Source: Chrysogorgia sp. JL179-B06 (Eukaryota > Cnidaria > Anthozoa > Scleralcyonacea > Chrysogorgiidae). From it: a stretch of DNA of 64,000 nt. Below are positions 51,060-62,900 of the stretch, piece after piece. The notes beneath the pieces are model-generated. The model did not search any database. It was not told the origin of the DNA and saw only the letters and a program-made list of their open reading frames with translations. Made by a program: the position numbers and the translations under genes. The stretch is from positions 1-64,000 of the forward strand of contig JAYKKM010000050.1 of the NCBI GenBank assembly GCA_035772405.1, read 5' to 3'. Within the stretch, counting starts at the first letter, position 1. Each line of letters begins with the position of its first letter.

Positions 51060-53160
51060 TGACATTTCCCAATTTCTTCTGATTCGGATAGAGCACTTCA
51101 CTGGCTTTCCAACGGTATGACGCACGTCCGGTTCAGATGAAAATTGGGGGCGTGGTCAACCATTTTTCGATTTTGGGGGCCTGGGAAAAAATGTCTTACT
51201 GCCAAGAGGTGACATTTCCAAATTTCTTCTGATTTGAATAGAGCACTGGACTGGCTTTTCAACGGTATGATGCACGTCCGGTTCGGATGAAAATTGGGGG
51301 CGTGGTCAACGATTTTTCGAGTTTGGGGGCCTGGGAAAAATTTTCTTACTGGCAAGAGGTAACATTTCCCAATTTCTTCTGATTCGGATAGAGCACTTCA
51401 CTGGTTTTCCAACGGTATGACGCACGTCCGGTTCCGATGAAAAGTGGGGGCGTGGTCAACGATTTTTCGATTTTGGGGGCCTGGGAAAAATTTTCTTACT
51501 GGCAAGAGGTGACATTTCCAAATTTCTTCTGATTTGGATAGAACACTGGACTGGCTTTTCAACGGTATGATGCACGTCCGGTTCGGATGAAAATTGGGGG
51601 CGTGGTCAACGATTTTTCGAGTTTGGGGGCCTGGGAAAAATTTTCTTACTGGCAAGAGGTGACATTTCCAAATTTCTTCTGATTTGGATAGAGTACTTGA
51701 CTGGCTTTCCAACCGTATGATGAATGTCCGGTTCGGATGAAAATTGGGGGCGTGGTCAACGATTTTTCGAGTTTGGGGGCCTGGGAAAAATTTTCTTACT
51801 GGCAAGAGGTGACATTTCCAAATTTCTTCTGATTTGGATATAGCACTTGACTGGCTTTCCAACCGTATGATGAACGTCCGGTTCGGATGAAAATTGGGGG
51901 CGTGGTCAACGATTTTTCGAGTTTTGGGGGCCTGGGAAAAATTTTCTAACTGGCAAGAGGTGACATTTCCCAATTTCTTCTGATTCGGATAGAGCACTTC
52001 ACTGGCTTTCCAACGGTATGACGCACGTCCGGTTCAGATGAAAATTAGGGGCGTGGTCAACCATTTTTCGATTTTGGGGGCCTGGGAAAAAATGTCTTAC
52101 TGCCAAGAGGTGACATTTCCAAATTTCTTCTGATTTGAATAGAGCACTGGACTGGCTTTTCAACGGTATGATGCACGTCCGGTTCGGATGAAAATTGGGG
52201 GCGTGGTCAACGATTTTTCGAGTTTGGGGGCCTGGGAAAAATTTTCTTACTGGCAAGAGGTAACATTTCCCAATTTCTTCTGATTCGGATAGAGCACTTC
52301 ACTGGTTTTCCAACGGTATGACGCACGTCCGGTTCCGATGAAAATTGGGGGCGTGGTCAACGATTTTTCGATTTTGGGGGCCTGGGAAAAATTTTCTTAC
52401 TGGCAAGAGGTGACATTTCCAAATTTCTTCTGATTTGGATAGAACACTGGACTGGCTTTTCAACGGTATGATGCACGTCCGGTTCGGATGAAAATTGGGG
52501 CGTGGTCAACGATTTTTCGAGTTTGGGGGCCTGGGAAAAATTTTCTTACTGGCAAGAGGTGACATTTCCAAATTTCTTCTGATTTGGATAGAGTACTTGA
52601 CTGGCTTTCCAACCGTATGATGAATGTCCGGTTCGGATGAAAATTGGGGGCGTGGTCAACGATTTTTCGAGTTTGGGGGCCTGGGAAAAATTTTCTTACT
52701 GGCAAGAGGTGACATTTCCAAATTTCTTCTGATTTGGATATAGCACTTGACTGGCTTTCCAACCGTATGATGAACGTCCGGTTCGGATGAAAATTGGGGG
52801 CGTGGTCAACGATTTTTCGAGTTTGGGGGCCTGGGAAAAATTTTCTAACTGGCAAGAGGTGACATTTCCCAATTTCTTCTGATTCGGATAGAGCACTTCA
52901 CTGGCTTTCCAACGGTATGACGCACGTCCGGTTCAGATGAAAATTAGGGGCGTGGTCAACCATTTTTCGATTTTGGGGGCCTGGGAAAAAATGTCTTACT
53001 GCCAAGAGGTGACATTTCCAAATTTCTTCTGATTTGAATAGAGCACTGGACTGGCTTTTCAACGGTATGATGCACGTCCGGTTCGGATGAAAATTGGGGG
53101 CGTGGTCAACGATTTTTCGAGTTTTGGGGGCCTGGGAAAAATTTTCTTACTGGCAAGAGG
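51060..53160. repeat. 900-bp six-monomer higher-order repeat
   Basis: Copy 1 is about 51,060-51,959, copy 2 about 51,960-52,859, and a partial third copy runs to about 53,160. Shared rare markers keep register: ttctaactgg at 51,944 and 52,843 (899 bases apart), gaatagagcactggactgg, aacactggactgg, agtacttgac and atatagcac in the same order. Copies 2 and 3 share aaaattaggggcgtgg where copy 1 has the usual word, so copy 3 derives from copy 2. Small single-base indels explain the 899/901 offsets. Confidence 0.82.
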
Positions 53161-53592
53161 TAACATTTCCCAATTTCTTCTGATTCGGATAGAGCACTTG
53201 ACTGGCTTTCCAACCGTATGATGAACGTCCGGTTCGGATGAAAATTGGGGGCGTGGTCAACGATTTTTCGAGTTTGGGGGCCTGGGAAAAATTTTCTTAC
53301 TGGCAAGAGGTGACATTTCCCAATTTCTTATGATTCGGATAGAGCACTTCACTGGCTTTCCAACCGTATGATGAACGTCCGGTTCGGATGAAAATTGGGG
53401 GCGTGGTCAACGATTTTTCGAGTTTTGGGGGCCTGGGAAAAATTTTCTTACTGGCAAGAGGTGACATTTCCCAATTTCTTCTGATTCGGATAGAGCACTT
53501 CACTGGCTTTCCAACGGTATGATGCACGTCCGGTTCGGATGAAAATTGGGGGCGTGGTCAACGATTTTTCGAGTTTGGGGGCCTGGGAAAAA

Positions 53593-53743
53593 TATTCTTA
53601 CTGGCAAGAGGTAACATTTCCCAATTTCTTCTGATTCGGATAGAGCACTTCACTGGTTTTCCAACATACCGTTGGAAAACCAGTGAAGTGCTCTATCCGA
53701 ATCAGAAGAAATTGGGAAATGTTACCTCTTGCCAGTAAGAATA
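53593..53743. repeat. Perfect 73-bp inverted repeat (fold-back), copy 1
   Basis: Left arm 53,593-53,665 runs from tattcttactgg to ggttttccaac. Right arm 53,671-53,743 is its exact reverse complement, base for base. The loop is the five bases atacc (53,666-53,670). The inverted segment is 78 bases (53,666-53,743) and replaces the seven bases ggtatga expected in a normal monomer, a net gain of 71. Array sequence then resumes at cgcacgtccgg. The right arm carries the local variants of the left arm (tattc, ggtaac, ggttttcc). It was therefore copied from its own neighbour, as in a fork-stalling template switch, and not from elsewhere in the array. Confidence 0.95.
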
Positions 53744-55180
53744 CGCACGTCCGGTTCCGATGAAAATTGGGGGCGTGGTCAACGATTTTTCGATTTTGGG
53801 GGTCTGGGAAAAATTTTCTTACTGGCAAGAGGTGACATTTCCAAATTTCTTCTGATTTGGATAGAGTACTTGACTGGCTTTCCAACCGTATGATGAACGT
53901 CCGGTTCGGATGAAAATTGGGGGCGTGGTCAACGATTTTTCGAGTTTGGGGGCCTGGGAAAAATTTTCTTACTGGCAAGAGGTGACATTTCCCAATTTCT
54001 TCTGATTCGGATAGAGCACTTCACTAGCTTTCCAACCGTATGATGAACGTCCGGTTCGGATGAAAATTGGGGGCGTGGTCAACGATTTTTCGAGTTTGGG
54101 GGCCTGGGAAAAATTTTCTTACTGGCAAGAGGTGACATTTCCAAATTTCTTCTGATTTGGATATAGCACTTGACTGGCTTTCCAACCGTATGATGAACGT
54201 CCGGTTCGGATGAAAATTGGGGGCGTGGTCAACGATTTTTCGAGTTTGGGGGCCTGGGAAAAATTTTCTTACTGGCAAGAGGTGACATTTCCCAATTTCT
54301 TCTGATTCGGATAGAGCACTTCACTGGCTTTCCAACGGTATGACGCACGTCCGGTTCAGATGAAAATTAGGGGCGTGGTCAACCATTTTTCGATTTTGGG
54401 GGCCTGGGAAAAAATGTCTTACTGCCAAGAGGTGACATTTCCAAATTTCTTCTGATTTGAATAGAGCACTGGACTGGCTTTCCAACGGTATGATGCACGT
54501 CCGGTTCGGATGAAAATTGGGGGCGTGGTCAACGATTTTTCGAGTTTGGGGGCCTGGGAAAAATTTTCTTACTGGCAAGAGGTAACATTTCCCAATTTCT
54601 TCTGATTCGGATAGAGCACTTGACTGGCTTTCCAACCGTATGATGAACGTCCGGTTCGGATGAAAATTGGGGGCGTGGTCAACGATTTTTCGAGTTTGGG
54701 GGCCTGGGAAAAATTTTCTTACTGGCAAGAGGTGACATTTCCCAATTTCTTATGATTCGGATAGAGCACTTGACTGGCTTTCCAACCGTATGATGAACGT
54801 CCGGTTCGGATGAAAATTGGGGGCGTGGTCAACGATTTTTCGAGTTTGGGGGCCTGGGAAAAATTTTCTTACTGGCAAGAGGTGACATTTCCCAATTTCT
54901 TATGATTCGGATAGAGCACTTCACTGGCTTTCCAACCGTATGATGAACGTCCGGTTCGGATGAAAATTGGGGGCGTGGTCAACGATTTTTCGAGTTTGGG
55001 GGCCTGGGTAAAAATGTCTTACTGCCAAGAGGTGACATTTCCAAATTTCTTCTGATTCGGATAGAGCACTGGACTGGCTTTTCAACGGTATGATGCACGT
55101 CCGGTTCGGATGAAAATTGGGGGCGTGGTCAACGATTTTTCGAGTTTGGGGGCCTGGGAAAAATTTTCTTACTGGCAAGA

Positions 55181-56680
55181 GGTAACATTTCCCAATTTCT
55201 TCTGATTCGGATAGAGCACTTCACTGGTTTTCCAACGGTATGACGCACGTCCGGTTCCGATGAAAATTGGGGGCGTGGTCAACGATTTTTCGAGTTTGGG
55301 GGCCTGGGAAAAATTTTCTTACTGGCAAGAGGTGACATTTCAAAATTTCTTCTGATTTGGATATAGCACTTGACTGGCTTTCCAACCGTATGATGAACGT
55401 CCGGTTCGGATGAAAATTGGGGGCGTGGTCAACGATTTTTCGATTTTGGGGGCCTGGGAAAAATTTTCTTACTGGCAAGACGTGACATTTCCCAATTTCT
55501 TCTGATTTGGATAGAGCACTTGACTGGCTTTCCAACGGTATGATGCATGTCCGGTTCAGATGAAAATTGGGGGCGTGGTCAACGATTTTTCGAGTTTGGG
55601 GGCCTGGGAAAAATTTTCTTACTGGCAAGAGGTGACATTTCCCAATTTCTTCTGATTCGGATAGAGCACTTCACTGGTTTTCCAACGGTATGACGCACGT
55701 CCGGTTCCGATGAAAATTGGGGGCGTGGTCAACGATTTTTCGATTTTGGGGGCCTGGGAAAAATTTTCTTACTGGCAAGAGGTGACATTTCCAAATTTCT
55801 TCTGATTTGGATAGAACACTGGACTGGCTTTTCAACGGTATGATGCACGTCCGGTTCGGATGAAAATTGGGGGCGTGGTCAACGATTTTTCGAGTTTGGG
55901 GGCCTGGGAAAAATTTTCTTACTGGCAAGAGGTAACATTTCCCAATTTCTTCTGATTCGGATAGAGCACTTCACTGGTTTTCCAACGGTATGACGCACGT
56001 CCGGTTCCGATGAAAATTGGGGGCGTGGTCAACGATTTTTCGAGTTTGGGGGCCTGGGAAAAATTTTCTTACTGGCAAGAGGTGACATTTCAAAATTTCT
56101 TCTGATTTGGATATAGCACTTGACTGGCTTTCCAACCGTATGATGAACGTCCGGTTCGGATGAAAATTGGGGGCGTGGTCAACGATTTTTCGATTTTGGG
56201 GGCCTGGGAAAAATTTTCTTACTGGCAAGAGGTGACATTTCCCAATTTCTTCTGATTTGGATAGAGCACTTGACTGGCTTTCCAACGGTATGATGCATGT
56301 CCGGTTCAGATGAAAATTGGGGGCGTGGTCAACCATTTTTCGATTTTGGGGGCCTGGGAAAAATTTTCTTACTGGCAAGAGGTAACATTTCCCAATTTCT
56401 TCTGATTCGGATAGAGCACTTCACTGGTTTTCCAACGGTATGACGCACGTCCGGTTCCGATGAAAATTGGGGGCGTGGTCAACGATTTTTCGATTTTGGG
56501 GGCCTGGGAAAAATTTTCTTACTGGCAAGAGGTGACATTTCCAAATTTCTTCTGATTTGGATAGAACACTGGACTGGCTTTTCAACGGTATGATGCACGT
56601 CCGGTTCGGATGAAAATTGGGGGCGTGGTCAACGATTTTTCGAGTTTGGGGGCCTGGGAAAAATTTTCTTACTGGCAAGA
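55181..56680. repeat. 750-bp five-monomer tandem duplication
   Basis: 55,181-55,930 and 55,931-56,680 match at an offset of exactly 750. Both carry ggtaac/ggttttcc/ccgatg, then a rare monomer with tttcaaaatttc before ggatatagc, then a left-domain-like monomer with gatgcatgtcc, then ggttttcc, then aacactggactgg. They differ at few sites, such as gtcaaccattttt in the second. The downstream segmental copy near 58.7-59.5 kb has only one such unit and resembles the second. Confidence 0.82.
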
Positions 56681-57113
56681 CGTGACATTTCCAAATTTCT
56701 TCTGATTTGGATAGAGTACTTGACTGGCTTTCCAACCGTATGATGAATGTCCGGTTCGGATGAAAATTGGGGGCGTGGTCAACGATTTTTCGAGTTTGGG
56801 GGCCTGGGAAAAATTTTCTTACTGGCAAGAGGTGACATTTCCCAATTTCTTATGATTCGGATAGAGCACTTCACTGGCTTTCCAACCGTATGATGAACGT
56901 CCGGTTCGGATGAAAATTGGGGGCGTGGTCAACGATTTTTCGAGTTTGGGGGCCTGGGAAAAATTTTCTTACTGGCAAGAGGTGACATTTCCCAATTTCT
57001 TCTGATTCGGATAGAGCACTTCACTGGCTTTCCAACGGTATGATGCACGTCCGGTTCGGATGAAAATTGGGGGCGTGGTCAACGATTTTTCGAGTTTGGG
57101 GGCCTGGGAAAAA

Positions 57114-57264
57114 TATTCTTACTGGCAAGAGGTAACATTTCCCAATTTCTTCTGATTCGGATAGAGCACTTCACTGGTTTTCCAACATACCGTTGGAAAA
57201 CCAGTGAAGTGCTCTATCCGAATCAGAAGAAATTGGGAAATGTTACCTCTTGCCAGTAAGAATA
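57114..57264. repeat. Perfect 73-bp inverted repeat (fold-back), copy 2
   Basis: Left arm 57,114-57,186, loop atacc 57,187-57,191, right arm 57,192-57,264. Arms, loop and both junctions are identical to copy 1, and both arms sit exactly 3,521 bases downstream of theirs. Identical breakpoints mean one inversion event that was then carried along by the surrounding 3.5-kb tandem duplication. I find no other place in the window where satellite words appear in reverse orientation. Confidence 0.95.
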
Positions 57265-59999
57265 CGCACGTCCGGTTCCGATGAAAATTGGGGGCGTGGT
57301 CAACGATTTTTCGATTTTGGGGGTCTGGGAAAAATTTTCTTACTGGCAAGAGGTGACATTTCCAAATTTCTTCTGATTTGGATAGAGTACTTGACTGGCT
57401 TTCCAACCGTATGATGAACGTCCGGTTCGGATGAAAATTGGGGGCGTGGTCAACGATTTTTCGAGTTTGGGGGCCTGGGAAAAATTTTCTTACTGGCAAG
57501 AGGTGACATTTCCCAATTTCTTCTGATTCGGATAGAGCACTTCACTAGCTTTCCAACCGTATGATGAACGTCCGGTTCGGATGAAAATTGGGGGCGTGGT
57601 CAACGATTTTTCGAGTTTTGGGGGCCTGGGAAAAATTTTCTTACTGGCAAGAGGTGACATTTCCAAATTTCTTCTGATTTGGATATAGCACTTGACTGGC
57701 TTTCCAACCGTATGATGAACGTCCGGTTCGGATGAAAATTGGGGGCGTGGTCAACGATTTTTCGAGTTTTGGGGGCCTGGGAAAAATTTTCTTACTGGCA
57801 AGAGGTGACATTTCCCAATTTCTTCTGATTCGGATAGAGCACTTCACTGGCTTTCCAACGGTATGACGCACGTCCGGTTCAGATGAAAATTAGGGGCGTG
57901 GTCAACCATTTTTCGATTTTGGGGGCCTGGGAAAAAATGTCTTACTGCCAAGAGGTGACATTTCCAAATTTCTTCTGATTTGAATAGAGCACTGGACTGG
58001 CTTTTCAACGGTATGATGCACGTCCGGTTCGGATGAAAATTGGGGGCGTGGTCAACGATTTTTCGAGTTTGGGGGCCTGGGAAAAATTTTCTTACTGGCA
58101 AGAGGTAACATTTCCCAATTTCTTCTGATTCGGATAGAGCACTTGACTGGCTTTCCAACCGTATGATGAACGTCCGGTTCGGATGAAAATTGGGGGCGTG
58201 GTCAACGATTTTTCGAGTTTGGGGGCCTGGGAAAAATTTTCTTACTGGCAAGAGGTGACATTTCCCAATTTCTTATGATTCGGATAGAGCACTTGACTGG
58301 CTTTCCAACCGTATGATGAACGTCCGGTTCGGATGAAAATTGGGGGCGTGGTCAACGATTTTTCGAGTTTGGGGGCCTGGGAAAAATTTTCTTACTGGCA
58401 AGAGGTGACATTTCCCAATTTCTTATGATTCGGATAGAGCACTTCACTGGCTTTCCAACCGTATGATGAACGTCCGGTTCGGATGAAAATTGGGGGCGTG
58501 GTCAACGATTTTTCGAGTTTGGGGGCCTGGGTAAAAATGTCTTACTGCCAAGAGGTGACATTTCCAAATTTCTTCTGATTCGGATAGAGCACTGGACTGG
58601 CTTTACAACGGTATGATGCACGTCCGGTTCGGATGAAAATTGGGGGCGTGGTCAACGATTTTTCGAGTTTTGGGGGCCTGGGAAAAATTTTCTTACTGGC
58701 AAGAGGTGACATTTCCCAATTTCTTCTGATTCGGATAGAGCACTTCACTGGTTTTCCAACGGTATGACGCACGTCCGGTTCGGATGAAAATTGGGGGCGT
58801 GGTCAACGATTTTTCGAGTTTGGGGGCCTGGGAAAAATTTTCTTACTGGCAAGAGGTGACATTTCAAAATTTCTTCTGATTTGGATATAGCACTTGACTG
58901 GCTTTCCAACCGTATGATGAACGTCCGGTTCGGATGAAAATTGGGGGCGTGGTCAACGATTTTTCGATTTTGGGGGCCTGGGAAAAATTTTCTTACTGGC
59001 AAGAGGTGACATTTCCCAATTTCTTCTGATTTGGATAGAGCACTTGACTGGCTTTCCAACGGTATGATGCATGTCCGGTTCAGATGAAAATTGGGGGCGT
59101 GGTCAACCATTTTTCGATTTTGGGGGCCTGGGAAAAATTTTCTTACTGGCAAGAGGTAACATTTCCCAATTTCTTCTGATTCGGATAGAGCACTTCACTG
59201 GTTTTCCAACGGTATGACGCACGTCCGGTTCCGATGAAAATTGGGGGCGTGGTCAACGATTTTTCGATTTTGGGGGCCTGGGAAAAATTTTCTTACTGGC
59301 AAGAGGTGACATTTCCAAATTTCTTCTGATTTGGATAGAACACTGGACTGGCTTTTCAACGGTATGATGCACGTCCGGTTCGGATGAAAATTGGGGGCGT
59401 GGTCAACGATTTTTCGAGTTTGGGGGCCTGGGAAAAATTTTCTTACTGGCAAGACGTGACATTTCCAAATTTCTTCTGATTTGGATAGAGTACTTGACTG
59501 GCTTTCCAACCGTATGATGAATGTCCGGTTCGGATGAAAATTGGGGGCGTGGTCAACGATTTTTCGAGTTTGGGGGCCTGGGAAACATTTTCTTACTGGC
59601 AAGAGGTGACATTTCCAAATTTCTTCTGATTTGGATATAGCACTTGACTGGCTTTCCAACCGTATGATGCACGTCCGGTTCCGATGAAAATTGGGGGCGT
59701 GGTCAACGATTTTTCGATTTTGGGGGCCTGGGAAAAATTTTCTTACTGGCAAGAGGTGACATTTCCAAATTTCTTCTGATTTGGATAGAGTACTTGACTG
59801 GCTTTCCAACCGTATGATGAATGTCCGGTTCGGATGAAAATTGGGGGCGTGCTCAACGATTTTTCGAGTTTAGGGGCCTGGGAAAAAATTTCTTACTGGC
59901 AAGAGGTGACATTTCCCAATTTCTTCTGATTCGGATAGAGCACTTCACTGGTTTTCCAACGGTATGACGCACGTCCGGTTCGGATGAAAATTGGGGGCG

Positions 60000-62900
60000 T
60001 GGTCAACGATTTTTCGAGTTTGGGGGCCTGGGAAAAATTTTCTTACTGGCAAGAGGTGACATTTCCCAATTTCTTCTGATTCGGATAGAGCACTTCACTG
60101 GCTTTCCAACGCTATGACGCACGTCCGGTTCCGATGAAAATTGGGGGCGTAGTCAACCATTTTTCGATTTTGGGGGCCTGGGAAAAATTTTCTTACTGGC
60201 AAGAGGTAACATTTCCCAATTTCTTCTAATTCGGATAGAGGACTTCACTGGTTTTCCAACGGTATGACGCACGTCCGGTTCGGATGAAAATTGGGGGCGT
60301 GGTCAACGATTTTTCGATTTTAGGGGCCTGGGGAAAATTTTCTTACTGGCAAGAGGTAACATTTCCCAATTTCTTCTGATTTGGATAGAGCACTTGACTG
60401 GCTTTCCAACCGTATGATGGATGTCCGGTTCGGATGAAAATTGGGGGCGTGGTCAACGATTTTTCGAGTTTGGGGGCCTGGTAAAAATTTTCTTACTGGC
60501 AAGAGGTGACATTTCCCAATTTCTTCTGATTCGATAGAGCACTTCACTGGCTTTCCAACGGTATGATGCACGTCCGGTTCCGATGAAAATTGGGGGCGTG
60601 GTCAACGATTTTTCGATTTTGGGGGCCTGGGAAAAATTTTCTTACTGGCAAGAGGTAACATTTCCCAATTTCTTCTGATTCGGATAGAGCACTTCACTGG
60701 TTTTCTAACGGTATGACGCACGTCCGGTTCGGATGAAAATTGGGGGCGTGGTCAACGATTTTTCGAGTTTGGGGGCCTGGGAAAAATTTTCTTACTGGCA
60801 AGAGGTGACATTTCGAAATTCCTTCTGATTCAGATAGAGCACTTCACTGGTTTCCAACGGTATGACGCACGTCCGGTTCCGATGAAAATTGGGGGCGTGG
60901 TCAACGATTTTTCGATTTTGGGGGCCTGGGAAAAATTTTCTTACTGGCAAGAGGTAACATTTCCCAATTTCTTCTGATTCGGATAGAGCACTTCACTGGT
61001 TTTCCAACGCTATGACGCACGTCCGGTTCGGATGAAAATTGGGGGCGTGGTCAACGATTTTTCGATTTTGGGGGCCTGGGAAAAATTTTCTTACTGGCAA
61101 GAGGTGACATTTCCAAATTTCTTCTGATTTGGATAGAGTACTTGACTGGCTTTCCAACCGTATGATGAATGTCCGGTTCGGATGAAAATTGGGGGCGTGG
61201 TCAACGATTTTTCGAGTTTAGGGGCCTGGGAAAAAATTTCTTACTGGCAAGAGGTGACATTTCCCAATTTCTTCTGATTCGGATAGAGCACTTCACTGGT
61301 TTTTCAACGGTATGACGCACGTCCGGTTCGGATGAAAATTAGGGGCGTGGTCAACGATTTTTCGAGTTTGGGGGCCTGGGAAAAATTTTCTTACTGGCAA
61401 GAGGTGACATTTCCCAATTTCTTCTGATTCGGATAGAGCACTTCACTGGCTTTCCAACGCTATGACGCATGTCCGGTTCCGATGAAAATTGGGGGCGTAG
61501 TCAACCATTTTTCGATTTTGGGGGCCTGGGAAAAATTTTCTTACTGGCAAGAGGTGACATTTCGAAATTTCTTCTGATTCGGATAGAGCACTTCACTGGC
61601 TTTCCAACGCTATGACGCACGTCCGGTTCCGATGAAAATTGGGGGCGTAGTCAACCATTTTTCGATTTTGGGGGCCTGGGAAAAATTTTCTTACTGGCAA
61701 GAGGTGACATTTCGAAATTTCTTCTGATTCGGATAGAGCACTTCACTGGCTTTCCAACGCTATGACGCACGTCCGGTTCCGATGAAAATTGGGGGCGTAG
61801 TCAACCATTTTTCGATTTTGGGGGCCTGGGAAAAATTTTCTTACTGGCAAGAGGTGACATTTCGAAATTTCTTCTGATTCGGATAGAGCACTTCACTGGC
61901 TTTCCAACGCTGTGATGCACGTCCGGTTCGGATGAAAATTGGGGGCGTGGTCAACGATTTTTCGAGTTTTGGGGGCCTGGGAAAAATTTTCTTACTGGCA
62001 AGAGGTGACATTTCCCAATTTCTTCTGATTCGGATAGAGCACTTCACTGGCTTTCCAACGCTATGACGCACGTCCGGTTCCGATGAAAATTGGGGCCGTA
62101 GTCAACCATTTTTCGATTTTGGGGGCCTGGGAAAAATTTTCTTACTGGCAAGAGGTGACATTTCGAAATTTCTTCTGATTCGGATAGAGCACTTCACTGG
62201 CTTTCCAACGCTATGACGCACGTCCGGTTCCGATGAAAATTGGGGGCGTAGTCAACCATTTTTCGATTTTGGGGGCCTGGGAAAAATTTTCTTACTGGCA
62301 AGAGGTGACATTTCGAAATTTCTTCTGATTCGGATAGAGCACTTCACTGGCTTTCCAACGCTATGACGCACGTCCGGTTCCGATGAAAATTGGGGGCGTA
62401 GTCAACCATTTTTCGATTTTGGGGGCCTGGGAAAAATTTTCTTACTGGCAAGAGGTGACATTTCGAAATTTCTTCTGATTCGGATAGAGCACTTCACTGG
62501 CTTTCCAACGCTATGACGCACGTCCGGTTCCGATGAAAATTGGGGGCGTAGTCAACCATTTTTCGATTTTGGGGGCCTGGGAAAAATTTTCTTACTGGCA
62601 AGAGGTGACATTTCGAAATTTCTTCTGATTCGGATAGAGCACTTCACTGGCTTTCCAACGCTGTGATGCACGTCCGGTTCGGATAAAAATTGGGGGCGTG
62701 GTCAACGATTTTTCGAGTTTGGGGGCCTGGGAAAAATTTTCTTACTGGCAAGAGGTGACATTTCCCAATTTCTTCTGATTCGGATAGAGCACTTCACTGG
62801 CTTTCCAACGCTATGACGCACGTCCGGTTGCGATGAAAATTGGGGGCGTAGTCAACCATTTTTCGATTTTGGGGGCCTGGGAAAAATTTTCTTACTGGCA

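Larger units (their letters stand above)
53240..59590. repeat. Tandem segmental duplication of about 3.5 kb
   Basis: Sequence from about 53,240 matches sequence from about 56,761 at an offset of 3,521 bases, growing to 3,524 through single-T insertions. Rare markers shared in order include ttcttatgattcgg, aaaaatattctt, the fold-back, ttcactagctttcc, aaaattaggggcgtgg, gggtaaaaatgtcttactgcc and tttcaaaatttcttctgatttggatatagc (two adjacent words, the latter part reading ggatatagc). The second copy then matches the first at offset 2,774 from about 59,000. It therefore lacks one of the two 750-bp subunits present in copy 1. Unit 1 ends almost exactly where unit 2 starts, so this is a true tandem duplication. 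Confidence 0.85.
34560..60000. repeat. Right array domain: regular, short higher-order repeats
   Basis: The repeat phase shifts by only about 8 bases between 36,241 and 51,999, far less than on the left. Monomers fall into a small set of types marked by ggtaac versus ggtgac, agtactt, atatagcac, gaatagagcac, gaacactggac, ggttttcc versus ggctttcc, and gggggtctggg. They are arranged in repeating orders of two, three, five and six monomers. This is the signature of a younger or more actively homogenised part of an array. No gene is present. Confidence 0.85.

Noticed and set aside
53598..53978. 126-codon antisense frame running through the fold-back, repeated at 57,119-57,499
   Set aside because: It joins forward and inverted satellite sequence by accident. 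The repetition comes from the segmental duplication and is not evidence of selection.
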